A DNA stretch of 51,413 nucleotides from Clostridiales bacterium. Lineage in GTDB: Bacteria > Bacillota > Clostridia > Lachnospirales > CAG-274. The stretch is taken from the NCBI GenBank assembly GCA_021200955.1, contig JAJQFU010000001.1, forward strand, positions 1 through 51,413. The letters are read 5' to 3'. The position numbers were made by a program, and so were the translations under genes. Shown piece by piece: positions 42,685 through 51,361 of the stretch. Position 1 is the first letter of the stretch. Every line of letters begins with the position of its first letter. The notes beneath the pieces are model-generated. The model did not search any database and was not told where the DNA came from. It saw nothing but the letters and a program-made list of their open reading frames with translations.

Positions 42685-43539
42685 TTAGCCTGTAAGGGCA
42701 ATGTTCAAAACCGCCGTTTTTAATATTTCCGCAGCGGTTTTGGGGGCTGTTCTTCCGGGTAAACCGGGGCAGTATAAGGCTCTTAGGTTAAGATCCCTTG
42801 CGAAGCCGAAGTCTGTTCCCCCGGGGGCCTGAGCCAAGTCTATAATAAGACATCGCTTGTTGGCTTTTTTCAGCACATCTCTGTTTAAAATTTCAGCGGG
42901 AATAGTGTTGAAAATAAATGAAAATTCGCCTATGCGACTTTTTAGCTCATACAGGGGTATGCCCTTTATGCCGAAGGCTTTAATGAAGGCTGCCGTCTCT
43001 TCCGACCGGTAGGTTGAATAGGTGTCGGCTCCCATACCCTTAAGCATATTGGCGAGAACCTTTCCCACACGTCCGTAGCCCAAAACCAAAACGGGGTTTC
43101 CGAAAAGTGTAATGTCGCTTTCTTCTACGGCTGTGGCTATGGCTCCCTCCGCAGTGGGAATGGCGTTGTAAACAGCCACGTCCTCACAGGCAAAAAAGTC
43201 ATATGCTTTAATATTGCACTTTAAGGCAAGGCTTTTGACCTTGGGGCTTATGACTCCGCCGATGTAAATCCCTATGTTGTTTTTATACATATTTTCAAAA
43301 AGAGACTTTAATGTAACGGAAGGCACGTCGGAAAGATAAAGGGTTTCATCGTCCTTTGACGTAGGTATAGGACCTATAATTACGTCGGTGTCCTCCAAAA
43401 GCTCTGAAATCCCCGAAACGCAGGGGCTTATAAAGCTGTTGGCATAGGCTCTCACAGTATATCCGTCTGAAATCAGGCTTTCATAAATCAATTTATAGCG
43501 GTAGTCGCCGCCTAAAACCGCAAATCTGAATCTGCTCAA
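42685..43539 (-). CDS. dpaA: Dipicolinate synthase subunit A
   Basis: Subunit of the enzyme that makes dipicolinic acid, the spore-core chelator, from the DHDPS product in the mother cell. The TTG at 43539 follows AGGTGATAA and gives the family start SRFRFAVLGGDYR; an ATG 14 codons upstream has no ribosome site. The 284-aa product has an NAD-binding VLVLGYGRVGKVLA motif (about residues 148-161) and DLAQAPGGTDFGFA. The partner dpaB, usually next in line, is absent here. Expression would be expected from SigK, but I could not identify a convincing SigK promoter. Confidence 0.93.
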   Translation of the reverse strand: MSRFRFAVLGGDYRYKLIYESLISDGYTVRAYANSFISPCVSGISELLEDTDVIIGPIPTSKDDETLYLSDVPSVTLKSLFENMYKNNIGIYIGGVISPKVKSLALKCNIKAYDFFACEDVAVYNAIPTAEGAIATAVEESDITLFGNPVLVLGYGRVGKVLANMLKGMGADTYSTYRSEETAAFIKAFGIKGIPLYELKSRIGEFSFIFNTIPAEILNRDVLKKANKRCLIIDLAQAPGGTDFGFARDLNLRALYCPGLPGRTAPKTAAEILKTAVLNIALTG

Positions 43540-43640
43540 ATTATCACCTGAATGGCTTATTATTAATTTTATTTTAGTCATTTGGCATTAATTACAGAAA
43601 ATATTATGAAAATTTAGTGAAAATTTTGTAGAATAACAGT

Positions 43641-43670
43641 TTACTTATTGTGTGCAGATGTGGTATAATA
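43641..43670 (+). promoter_or_regulatory. Promoter of rsmD-coaD
   Basis: TTTACT (43641-43646), an 18-bp spacer, TATAAT (43665-43670) with an extended -10 TGG. Confidence 0.6.
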
Positions 43671-43706
43671 TTTATGTAGTAGGTTTTGCGTTAAGGAGCT
43701 GTTTTT

Positions 43707-44279
43707 ATGCGTGTAATATCCGGCAGCAAAAGAGGCGCTGCCCTAAAAGCCCCTGAAGGGCTTTCCACAAGACCCACAACCGACAGAATAAAAGAGTCTC
43801 TCTTTAATATACTTGCTCCCGACCTTAAAGACTGCGTCTTTTTAGACCTTTTTTCGGGCAGCGGCGGTATGGGTATCGAAGCTCTCTCAAGAGGGGGAAA
43901 GCTTTCCGTCTTTGTTGACAGAGACAAAAAGGCTCTTTCCTGTATAAAACAGAACATTTCCAAAACAGGTTTTGAAGATAAATCTCTTGTTTTGGCTTCC
44001 GATTATAAACAGGCTCTTAAAATGATGTCGGCAAAGGGTATTAAGGCAGATATAATTTTCGCAGACCCTCCATATTATTCCGATTTTATTGAAAATATAC
44101 TTGACGAAATTGAAATTTCGGGTATACTAAATAATGAGGGTTTAATTGTCATTGAACAGGCAAAGGATGAACCCGAGGTTAAATCAGCCGGTTTTTTCCT
44201 TTACAGAATTAAGGATTACGGGAAAACGACAAAAATGAGCTTTTTCAAAAAAGCCGGTCTGAAAACGGAGGAAGAATAG
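43707..44279 (+). CDS. rsmD: 16S rRNA (guanine966-N2)-methyltransferase
   Basis: SAM-dependent methyltransferase of 190 aa acting on G966 of 16S rRNA. RVISGSKRGAALKAPEG and TRPTTDRIKESLFNIL are family-specific N-terminal segments; FLDLFSGSGGMGIEALSRG is SAM motif I; FADPPYYSD is the catalytic D-P-P-Y. Preceded by AAGGAGCT. rsmD-coaD-ylbJ is the ylbH-ylbI-ylbJ order of B. subtilis. Confidence 0.97.
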   Translation: MRVISGSKRGAALKAPEGLSTRPTTDRIKESLFNILAPDLKDCVFLDLFSGSGGMGIEALSRGGKLSVFVDRDKKALSCIKQNISKTGFEDKSLVLASDYKQALKMMSAKGIKADIIFADPPYYSDFIENILDEIEISGILNNEGLIVIEQAKDEPEVKSAGFFLYRIKDYGKTTKMSFFKKAGLKTEEE

Positions 44280-44281
44280 GA

Positions 44282-44773
44282 ATGTTAAAGGCAGTTTATC
44301 CGGGCAGCTTTGACCCGGTGACCAACGGACACATCGATATTATGGAGCGGTGTTCCGGTTTTGTGGAAGAACTGATTGTGGCTGTGCTCGATAACCCCGC
44401 TAAAAATTCGCTTTTTACGGTAGACGAAAGAGTGCAGCAGCTCAAAGAGGTAACAAAGCATATGCCCAATGTTAAGGTAAAGTCTTTCTACGGCTTGCTT
44501 GTGGATTTTTGCAGGCAGGTTGATGCAAAGCTGGTTATCAGAGGCTTAAGGGCAGTTACCGACTTTGAATATGAATTTAAAATGGCTCTTGGCAATAAAA
44601 AGCTTGACGATAATATAGAAACCATATTTATATCTTCAAGTACCAAATATATGTTTATAAGCTCAAGCAGTATTAAGGAAATTGCAATGTTCGGCGGCTC
44701 CGTAGACGATATGGTTCCCCCATATATTAAGGATCAGCTGACAGAAAAATTTAATTCACGGGAGGAAATTTAA
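44282..44773 (+). CDS. coaD: Phosphopantetheine adenylyltransferase
   Basis: Transfers AMP from ATP to 4'-phosphopantetheine in CoA synthesis. The 163-aa length is typical. YPGSFDPVTNGHIDIMER holds the T/H-x-G-H nucleotidyltransferase motif; VIRGLRAVTDFEYEFKMAL binds substrate; ISSSSIKEIAMFGG is the C-terminal I-S-S-S motif. It follows rsmD by two bases, with its ribosome site inside the end of rsmD. Confidence 0.98.
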   Translation: MLKAVYPGSFDPVTNGHIDIMERCSGFVEELIVAVLDNPAKNSLFTVDERVQQLKEVTKHMPNVKVKSFYGLLVDFCRQVDAKLVIRGLRAVTDFEYEFKMALGNKKLDDNIETIFISSSTKYMFISSSSIKEIAMFGGSVDDMVPPYIKDQLTEKFNSREEI

Positions 44774-44775
44774 AC

Positions 44776-45315
44776 ATGGATTCTATTATCGATCTTATTG
44801 ATGAAATTCAAGACTTGCTGGATTCCTGCAAAAAGCAGACTTTTTCAGCCAGCAAAATTATTGTGGATAAAGAGGAAATTACCGAACTTTTGCAGGATAT
44901 AAGGCTTAACATACCTTCTGAAATCGCTCAGGCAAAGCGTATTTCGGAAAAGTGTGAAAAAATCGTTCAGGAGGCTCACAATAAAGCCAACCAGATTATT
45001 AAACAGGCTGAGGATCAGGCTGAAAAGCTTGTTATGGAGCATGAAATTACAAGACAGGCTAAGGCTGAGGCTGATGCTATTGTTGAAGACGCAAGACAGG
45101 ACGCTATTGAAATGAGAAGAAACGCTATTTCATACGCCGACGGTCTTTTAAGCGATGTTGAAAACGCTCTTTCAAAGAGTATGTCTAAGGTTGAAGACGA
45201 ATCAAGAGCGGCTCTCGACACAATTAAAGAGGTTACAGACAGCCTTTCGGACTTTATGGATGACGAGCTTAATATAATCGTAGGAAACAGAGACCAGCTC
45301 AGAGGGGATGTATAA
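44776..45315 (+). CDS. Coiled-coil protein (V-type/F0 subunit B-like, unknown function)
   Basis: The 179-aa protein is almost wholly helical. After an N-terminal DSIIDLIDEIQDLLDSC it has a long heptad-rich stretch (EIAQAKRISEKCEKIVQEAH, ANQIIKQAEDQAEKL, AKAEADAIVEDARQDAIEMR). It resembles the stalk-like or DivIVA-like coiled coils often annotated as ATPase or hypothetical protein and found after coaD in Clostridia. No membrane segment. It starts two bases after coaD behind GGGAGGAAATT, so it belongs to that operon. The similarity to the heptad region of the DivIVA homologue at the window's end is compositional only. Confidence 0.85.
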   Translation: MDSIIDLIDEIQDLLDSCKKQTFSASKIIVDKEEITELLQDIRLNIPSEIAQAKRISEKCEKIVQEAHNKANQIIKQAEDQAEKLVMEHEITRQAKAEADAIVEDARQDAIEMRRNAISYADGLLSDVENALSKSMSKVEDESRAALDTIKEVTDSLSDFMDDELNIIVGNRDQLRGDV

Positions 45316-45352
45316 TCTTACCCTGATTTTTACATACGGAAAATAAAATTAG

Positions 45353-45378
45353 GAGGGGCTGTTTTTACCCCTCTTTTT
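45353..45378 (+). terminator. Terminator between the coaD operon and ylbJ
   Basis: GAGGGG pairs with CCCCTC followed by TTTTT; it overlaps the convergent ylbJ stop codon by two bases. Confidence 0.8.
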
Positions 45379-46363
45379 AACTATTGATGAAGGTTTTCAC
45401 AGCGGCGGCAATTATTATGCAGTAGGCAAAGCTTAAAACGGCGCTTATTAGCTTTCCCTTTATGTAGTTTCCGACAGGCAGACCCACACTTGACAAAAAG
45501 CTTATTGACTGGGCGGCTACGCATAAGCCCCCGAAGGAAATCAAAAGGCTTAAAAAGGGCAGCCTTAAAGGCTCGCTCCATTGTGATATAAGGGCGCACC
45601 CCTTTGTCATTTCGACCAAAGCCAAAATAAAGCTTTCGGAAAGTAAAGGGTCTATGCCCAAATGGCTTAAGGGACTTGACACTGACTTAAGTATGCCCGT
45701 TAGGGAAACAAGCTCGGTTATTACAGAGAAAAACACTATAAAGCCGCCTACGTTTATCATTGAAAGAGACGTTTTTTCGATAGCCGGTGATAAAGCCTTT
45801 CCGAAGGACAGGGAAGAATTAGTTTTTTCGTTGCAGCTTGCCCTGAATTTGGGGGCAAAGGGCTTTAGCGCCAAGGCTATTGTTACAGGTGCCAAATAGT
45901 GCGACATAAGCAGAATTAACCCCGATTTTTGATTTTTAAGCATAACCGACCCTACTGTTCCCAAAATGAACAGAGGCCCTGAATTGTTGCAGAAAAGGAT
46001 TAGATGCAGGGCTTCGTCTTTTGAAATCCGGTTTGCTTCATAAAGCCCTGCTATGGTTGAAGCGCCTATGGGATAGCCTGAGGTTATGCCGCTTAAAAAG
46101 GCAAAAAAGCCCTGGGGAGATATACCGAAAAGCTTTTCAGACACAGGAGCAAGAAAACGGCTCAGTGTATTTATAAGGTTTAAATATATAAGCAGAGACG
46201 TGCCTGCCGCAAAGGGAAACAGCGAGGGCAGGGCGGCGTTATACCAAAGCTTAAGCCCCTGTTTGGCGGCTTTTACGGCATTTGAAGGAAAAATTATAAG
46301 CATTATATTAAATAAAAGAATTAAAAAAGGCAGTATGTATTTTTTGTGTTTTATTTTAATCAC
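45377..46363 (-). CDS. ylbJ: Sporulation integral membrane protein YlbJ
   Basis: Polytopic membrane protein, 328 aa, with about eight helices and nucleoside-recognition/GATE-like segments (AALPSLFPFAAGTSLLIYL, GITSGYPIGASTIAGLYEAN, LILFCNNSGPLFILGTVGSVM). In B. subtilis ylbJ is SigE-controlled and needed for spore cortex formation. It keeps its place next to coaD. The start is a GTG with only a weak GAGAGA nearby, so the exact N-terminus is uncertain by a few codons. Confidence 0.93.
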   Translation of the reverse strand: MIKIKHKKYILPFLILLFNIMLIIFPSNAVKAAKQGLKLWYNAALPSLFPFAAGTSLLIYLNLINTLSRFLAPVSEKLFGISPQGFFAFLSGITSGYPIGASTIAGLYEANRISKDEALHLILFCNNSGPLFILGTVGSVMLKNQKSGLILLMSHYLAPVTIALALKPFAPKFRASCNEKTNSSLSFGKALSPAIEKTSLSMINVGGFIVFFSVITELVSLTGILKSVSSPLSHLGIDPLLSESFILALVEMTKGCALISQWSEPLRLPFLSLLISFGGLCVAAQSISFLSSVGLPVGNYIKGKLISAVLSFAYCIIIAAAVKTFINS

Positions 46364-46429
46364 GTCTCTCTTTTTTCTAAATTTATTCTTTTAAGAGGGA
46401 CTTTATGACTTTTAGAGGATTTGATACAG

Positions 46430-48382
46430 GTGGCTGATAGAAGAACAAGCAATAAAAATAAAAAATCAAACAGCAGTTCGAAAACGAGAGCTTCTTCTTC
46501 GCAGACTACAGGAAAAAGAAGCGGAAATGTCATAAGCTTAAGCGATGTCCGCAGCAGCAGAACAAGCTCTTCCGGAAGAACAACATCACGAACTCGAAGC
46601 ACGGGAACAAGCCGAAGCTCCGGCTCAATTAAAACAGTGGGCACTGTCCGCTCAACAGGCACGGCAAGAGGCACGGGTGCACGCCGCAGCTCAGGCACAA
46701 CGCGTACTGCAGGCACTTCCCGAGCAGGCACAACAAGATCAACCCGAACAACAAGAACAACAGGCACAGCCCTGACAACACGAACAAGCTCATCAAGCCG
46801 CACCTCCGGAACAGGAACGGCTTCAAGAAGAACCGCTTCAACAGGCTCGTCCCTTACTGTACGCCGAAGCTCAGGCACGCCGAGAAATACAGCCGCTTCG
46901 AGAAACACTTCAGCAGCTGCCCCCAAAAGAAAAACCCAAACAAGAGTTGTTCATAAAAAGGTCAGCGGCATAGGCTATGAAGGAGCGGCAAGGATTTTTT
47001 TGGCTGCGTTTCTTTTGCTTGCGGTTTTATACATAGGGGGCAATATTATAAGATATGCCTTAAAAAGCGCCGTCAGCTATGACACGGTTCAAATAGGCTC
47101 AATCGATACCCCTAAATCCGCAGAGGGCGTTATTATAAGAACAGAAACGGCTTATCAGTCCGATATGGAGGGCGAAATCTCCTTTTTGGTGCCTGACGGA
47201 GAAAAGGTCAGAACAGGCGAGACAATTGCCACAGTTAAGGTTAAGGACGTTGTTGACGAGGCTCAGCAGTCACTTGACAGCCTTAACGAGGATTTTATAG
47301 AATCTGAAAAGGTTAAAGAAGCTATTGACGAAACAAATGAAGAGGCGGTTAAGCTTAATTTGGAAATAAAGGCTTTGGCTGATGATGCGGCGATGGATTT
47401 TGTTGCCCTTGATACGCTGAGCCTAAGAGACTTTACAAACAACGCTGTGGTTAAGCAGGAAATGAGAAACCAGGCTATTTTAAGCGGAAGCCGCTCTGCA
47501 GAGGAGACCAGCGCAATTCAAAAGGCTGAAAACACAATTGCCGAAAATTCAAGAACCTATACTGCCCTTGAAGGGGGTATAGTTTGCCTTGAAACAGACG
47601 GTCTTGAATCGGAGCTTAACACCGGAAATATGGCTTCTCTTTCGGAAAGCGATATAAAGCAGAGCAGCGACTCCTCACACGTAGCCGGAAACGAGGTCAC
47701 AGAGGGCGAAAACATATTTAAAATAATTACTTCCAACGTGTGGTATATTGCAGCTTACATTGACTCAGACTATGTTTTGGACTGGGAGCAGGGCGACAGA
47801 CACACCATTTATTTAACCGATTCTATGGGTGAGAATATTGAAATGGATGTTGTGGTTGAAACCTTTGTGCCCGATACCAAAAAGACCTATATGGTTTTGA
47901 GAGCGTCAAAGTATATGCTTGATTTTATGTCTGTCAGAAATCTTTCCTTTGAAATAGATAAGGTTCAGACAGGCTATAAAATCGCAAATTCCTCTATTGT
48001 GGAAACTACACTTATAAAAATTCCCGCTGAATATGTAACAGCCGGCACTGTTACAAAATCCAACGGAACAACTGTCTCCGTAGGCTCCGTTAAGGGCGAC
48101 TATGCTTACTTCCCCGTTGGCTATGACAGCCTTGCTTTGGGCGATGTAATAATGAGCCCCGACGGGTCTGATACATACACATTAAGCGAGGTTGAAACGC
48201 GTCAGGGAATTTATATAATGAATACTGGTATAGCCCAGCTCTACACCATAGACACTGAGGGCAGCACCTCAAATTCAACCCATACAATTTTAGACCCGGC
48301 AAAAAATACCAACATAAGCATATATGACAGAGTTGTTGTTGACCCTAAAAATATAGAAGAGGATCAAATGCTTTATAAATAA
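46430..48382 (+). CDS. HlyD-like membrane protein with Arg/Ser/Thr/Gly-rich cytoplasmic region
   Basis: Start taken as GTG 46430, eleven bases after AGAGG; a TTG three codons upstream sits almost on that site. The 650-aa protein opens with about 160 residues made nearly only of Arg, Ser, Thr, Gly and Ala (for example SSRTSSSGRTTSRTRSTGTS), predicted disordered and strongly basic. One membrane helix follows (AARIFLAAFLLLAVLYIGG, about 185-203). The outer part has a biotinyl-lipoyl/HlyD-like start (GVIIRTETAYQSDMEGEISF, VPDGEKVRTGETIATVKV), a helical hairpin, and a second barrel (NIFKIITSNVWYIAAYIDSD). Proteins of this layout commonly precede yggS-sepF in Clostridia. No transporter partner is adjacent, so a septal or envelope role is a guess. 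Confidence 0.85.
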   Translation: MADRRTSNKNKKSNSSSKTRASSSQTTGKRSGNVISLSDVRSSRTSSSGRTTSRTRSTGTSRSSGSIKTVGTVRSTGTARGTGARRSSGTTRTAGTSRAGTTRSTRTTRTTGTALTTRTSSSSRTSGTGTASRRTASTGSSLTVRRSSGTPRNTAASRNTSAAAPKRKTQTRVVHKKVSGIGYEGAARIFLAAFLLLAVLYIGGNIIRYALKSAVSYDTVQIGSIDTPKSAEGVIIRTETAYQSDMEGEISFLVPDGEKVRTGETIATVKVKDVVDEAQQSLDSLNEDFIESEKVKEAIDETNEEAVKLNLEIKALADDAAMDFVALDTLSLRDFTNNAVVKQEMRNQAILSGSRSAEETSAIQKAENTIAENSRTYTALEGGIVCLETDGLESELNTGNMASLSESDIKQSSDSSHVAGNEVTEGENIFKIITSNVWYIAAYIDSDYVLDWEQGDRHTIYLTDSMGENIEMDVVVETFVPDTKKTYMVLRASKYMLDFMSVRNLSFEIDKVQTGYKIANSSIVETTLIKIPAEYVTAGTVTKSNGTTVSVGSVKGDYAYFPVGYDSLALGDVIMSPDGSDTYTLSEVETRQGIYIMNTGIAQLYTIDTEGSTSNSTHTILDPAKNTNISIYDRVVVDPKNIEEDQMLYK

Positions 48383-48395
48383 GAAAGGTGATTTT

Positions 48396-49091
48396 ATGAG
48401 CGAAATTGCTGAAAACTTAAGTGAAATATATAAAAATATAGAGGCTGCGGCAAAAAAATCCGGCAGAACAGCAGATGATATTATGCTTTTGGGCGTAACA
48501 AAAACCGTAGACTGTGAAAGAATACAGCAGCTGGTTGACTTAGGCGTTAAAGAACTGGGCGAAAACAGGGTTCAGGAGCTTATGTCCAAAATCGACATTA
48601 TAAAAGGTGATGTAAACTGGCATCTTATAGGCAGCCTTCAGACAAACAAGGTTAAATATATTATAGGCAGGGTTAAGCTTATTCACTCAGTTGACAGCCT
48701 TAAGCTTGCTTCCGAAATAAGCAAACGCTCTTTGGCTGAAGGCCTTGTGACGGATTTTTTGCTTGAGTTAAATGTTGCCGAGGAGGAAAGCAAGCATGGC
48801 TTTAAAGCCGTGGAGCTTTCAGACACAATAGAAAAGCTTAAGGAATTTAAGGGAATCAGAGTTAAAGGTCTTATGACCGTTGCACCCTATGTCGAAAACC
48901 CCGAAAATAACAGACCTGTTTTTAAAAAAATGCGTGAATTATTTATTGACATTAAGGCAAAAAACTGTGATAATATAGATATGACTTATTTGTCTATGGG
49001 AATGACCAACGATTATGTTGTTGCAATAGAAGAAGGCGCCGATATTGTTCGTATAGGAACGGGTATTTTCGGCAAGAGAAATTATGCTTAG
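48396..49091 (+). CDS. yggS: Pyridoxal phosphate homeostasis protein YggS/YlmE
   Basis: PLP-binding alanine-racemase-like barrel without known catalytic activity, 231 aa. MLLGVTKTVD contains the Schiff-base Lys; GENRVQELMSKI, WHLIGSLQTNKVKYI, and YLSMGMTNDYVVAIEEGADIVRIGTGIFG (the phosphate-binding end) are all family blocks. It keeps amino-acid and PLP pools balanced. Strong AAAGGTGATTTT. First of the ylm-type run to divIVA. Confidence 0.97.
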   Translation: MSEIAENLSEIYKNIEAAAKKSGRTADDIMLLGVTKTVDCERIQQLVDLGVKELGENRVQELMSKIDIIKGDVNWHLIGSLQTNKVKYIIGRVKLIHSVDSLKLASEISKRSLAEGLVTDFLLELNVAEEESKHGFKAVELSDTIEKLKEFKGIRVKGLMTVAPYVENPENNRPVFKKMRELFIDIKAKNCDNIDMTYLSMGMTNDYVVAIEEGADIVRIGTGIFGKRNYA

Positions 49092-49104
49092 GAGGAAGCT
49101 TGAA

Positions 49105-49605
49105 ATGATCAGTGTTTTGGAAAACTTAAAGGATAAGCTGTTTCCCGGTAATTACGGAGAGGAATATTATGACGAGCCTGTTGAAGCAGAGGAATATGAT
49201 GATTATGAGGAGGCTCCGTCTCCCAGACCTGTCTCTAACAACAGAAAATATACTTCAAGCCGCTACGGAAGCAATTCCAAGGTTTATAAAGTAAATACAA
49301 ATGTTCAAATGGAGGTTCTCGTCAGCACACCCACCAGCGTTGAAGAAGCAGGGGAAGCCTGCGACGCTTTGAGAGACAGAAAAACAGTTGTGGTTAATCT
49401 TGAAAAGGTTAATTTTGAAACGGCTCAGAGAATAAGCGACTTTTTAAGCGGAGCAAGCTATGTTTTAGACGGCAGTGTTCAGCTTATTTCAGACGAAATT
49501 TTGATTATCGGGCCTATGAATGTTGATATTACGGGCAACTTTGCAGATGAGCTTCAGGCAAACGGAATTAATATTCCCAAAACATCTTCTGCTAAGTGGA
49601 GATAA
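49105..49605 (+). CDS. sepF: Cell division protein SepF
   Basis: ATG 49105 follows TAGGAGGAAGCTTGAA; an upstream ATG inside yggS is rejected. The 166-aa protein has the SepF layout: an N-terminal amphipathic membrane-binding helix (MISVLENLKDKLF), an acidic Tyr/Glu/Asp-rich linker (about 12-60), and the DUF552 core (KVNTNVQMEVLVSTPTSVEE, VVVNLEKVNFETAQRISDFL, LISDEILIIGP). It tethers FtsZ polymers to the membrane. In its usual place after yggS. Confidence 0.97.
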   Translation: MISVLENLKDKLFPGNYGEEYYDEPVEAEEYDDYEEAPSPRPVSNNRKYTSSRYGSNSKVYKVNTNVQMEVLVSTPTSVEEAGEACDALRDRKTVVVNLEKVNFETAQRISDFLSGASYVLDGSVQLISDEILIIGPMNVDITGNFADELQANGINIPKTSSAKWR

Positions 49606-49699
49606 TTGTGTGTCACCACACTTGCAAAAATGTTTTGCGTTTTTGTGAATTATCTCACTGTAGGAGTATTAACCATATCCAATAAAAAAGGTGATTTTT

Positions 49700-49984
49700 T
49701 TGATTAAATATTTTATTATCAGGGCAATCGGAAATATGTCAAAGCTTTTTTATCTGCTTATTGTGGCAAGGTGTCTTTTGAGCTGGCTGCCTGTAAACAG
49801 AAGCAATAAAATCGTTGATTTGATTTATACCCTTACGGAGCCTGTTCTTGCGCCCATAAGGCGGCTTTTCGACCGCTCGCCCTTAGGGGGCTACGGTATG
49901 AGAATTGACTTTTCTCCCGTAATTGCCGTAATTTTGATTGAAATTGTATGCGATGTTATTATTAATATAATATACGCTCTTTAA
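49700..49984 (+). CDS. YggT/YlmG family membrane protein
   Basis: TTG 49700 follows AAAGGTGATTTTT; the GTG three codons upstream is inside that site. The 94-aa protein has two hydrophobic helices around the family segment RCLLSWLPVNRSN, PVLAPIRRLFDRSPLGG. YlmG proteins sit in the division gene run and affect membrane or septum organisation; the mechanism is unknown. A GCAAAA/TTTTGC weak hairpin with five T lies in the gap after sepF (49624-49641). Confidence 0.9.
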   Translation: MIKYFIIRAIGNMSKLFYLLIVARCLLSWLPVNRSNKIVDLIYTLTEPVLAPIRRLFDRSPLGGYGMRIDFSPVIAVILIEIVCDVIINIIYAL

Positions 49985-49987
49985 GCT

Positions 49988-50773
49988 ATGACGGATAAAC
50001 ACAGTGTTTTAAAAAACATACAGGATAACGAACTTAAGCTGTTTTTGGCTAAGGGTTTTGACAAAGCCGCTATGGCTCAAAAGCGGCAGATACCCTGTTT
50101 TACTGAATTTGCGGAGCCTGTGAGAGTTGAGAAGCTCAAAGAACTTTTAAAGAAGGAACAGGGGCTTGATGTCAGAATATGGGGCGGCTATGAGGGCGCT
50201 GAACGCCTTATGGCGGGGATTTACCCCGAATACGGCGAGGAGGAGCCTTTTCCCATATGCGCCGTTAAAATCGATTATAACGCCAAATACTCAAAGAGCT
50301 TAAGCCACAGAGATTTTTTGGGCTCAGTTTTGGGGCTTGGAATCGAACGGGGCAAAACAGGGGATATTATCCCCTCGGAGGGCTTTGCTCTTGTTATTTG
50401 CTGCACTGACGTTGCGGATTTTATTTCAGCCAATCTTGAAAAGGTGGGCAGAACCTCCGTCAGGTGTAAAACCGTTTCAGATTATGAGGGCTTAATTGCG
50501 GCTCCCGAGGTTAAAGAGGCTGTTAAGACCTTTGTGTCTTTAAGGCTTGACGCGGTTTTGGCAGGGGCGTTTAATATTTCACGCTCCGCAGCTAATGAAG
50601 CGGTCAAAAGCGGCAGGGTTTTCATAAACAGACTGCCTGTAGAAAACCCGTCAAAGAAAACCGGCTGCGGCGATATTATTACCCTTAGAGGAAAGGGCAG
50701 AATTAAGCTGCTTGAGGTTTTGGGCAGTACTAAAAAGGATAAATTAGTTGTTAAATTTCAAAGCTATATTTGA
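49988..50773 (+). CDS. ylmH: YlmH, S4-domain RNA-binding protein
   Basis: RNA-binding protein of 261 aa. The central YlmH domain includes VRIWGGYEGAERLMAGIYP and FLGSVLGLGIERGKTGDI; the C-terminal S4 domain runs from LRLDAVLAGAFNISRSAANE to VFINRLPVENPSKK. Family members bind stalled or split ribosomal 50S complexes. No Shine-Dalgarno sequence is visible before the ATG, three bases after the yggT stop, so translational coupling is likely. Confidence 0.94.
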   Translation: MTDKHSVLKNIQDNELKLFLAKGFDKAAMAQKRQIPCFTEFAEPVRVEKLKELLKKEQGLDVRIWGGYEGAERLMAGIYPEYGEEEPFPICAVKIDYNAKYSKSLSHRDFLGSVLGLGIERGKTGDIIPSEGFALVICCTDVADFISANLEKVGRTSVRCKTVSDYEGLIAAPEVKEAVKTFVSLRLDAVLAGAFNISRSAANEAVKSGRVFINRLPVENPSKKTGCGDIITLRGKGRIKLLEVLGSTKKDKLVVKFQSYI

Positions 50774-50786
50774 GGAGGGAAATGTT

Positions 50787-51344
50787 TTGCTTACACCTAT
50801 TGATATTGAAACCGCCGAATTTAAAAAGGTTGCTTTGGGCTATGCCCCCGACGCAGTAGACGAATTTTTAAATAAGGTTATTGAAGAATTTGAAGTACTT
50901 TATAAGGAGAACACCTTCCTCAGAGAGAAGCTTAAAAACACAGAGGAAACCATTAAGCACTACAAGTCTATGGAGGACTCTATTAAAAGCTCTATTTTGC
51001 TTGCCGAAAAGGCTTCCTCCGCTGCTAAGACAAACGCTGCGGAACAGGCTGAAAATATAATTAAAGCGGCTCAGGCAAAGGCAGACGAAAAGATTGTTGA
51101 AGCTGCAAATGAAAAGGCGAAGCTTGAAAGCGCAATTACACAGCTTAAAAGCAGATATGCTATGCTTACATCGGGAATAAGAGGGCTTATAAACGATGAG
51201 CTTGAATATTTAAATAACAGCGAAGAGCTTTTAAACGATATGACGGCGGACGAAGCGGAGATTGCCGCAGCAAAGGAAAAACAGCATAAAACACCGGAAA
51301 AACAGTATGTTAAATCGGGAGTAAAACAACTTAATATAAAATAA
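50787..51344 (+). CDS. divIVA: DivIVA domain protein
   Basis: TTG 50787 follows GAGGAGGGAAATGT; upstream in-frame codons lie inside ylmH. The 185-aa protein has the DivIVA N-terminal membrane-binding domain (LTPIDIETAEFKKVALGYAP, then VDEFLNKVIEEFEVLYKEN) and a long coiled coil (about 50-150) with the AEKASSAAKTNAAEQAENII segment. It recognises negatively curved membrane at poles and septa. Last gene of the window; no terminator is visible before the putative IS end. Confidence 0.95.
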   Translation: MLTPIDIETAEFKKVALGYAPDAVDEFLNKVIEEFEVLYKENTFLREKLKNTEETIKHYKSMEDSIKSSILLAEKASSAAKTNAAEQAENIIKAAQAKADEKIVEAANEKAKLESAITQLKSRYAMLTSGIRGLINDELEYLNNSEELLNDMTADEAEIAAAKEKQHKTPEKQYVKSGVKQLNIK

Positions 51345-51361
51345 AAGAAAGGGCTGCGAAA

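Noticed and set aside
46545-46775. Gln/Ala/Glu-rich open frame inside the Arg/Ser/Thr-rich region
   Set aside because: It is the other-frame reading of near-repetitive DNA of the HlyD-like gene; it has no ribosome site and ends where the repeat composition ends.
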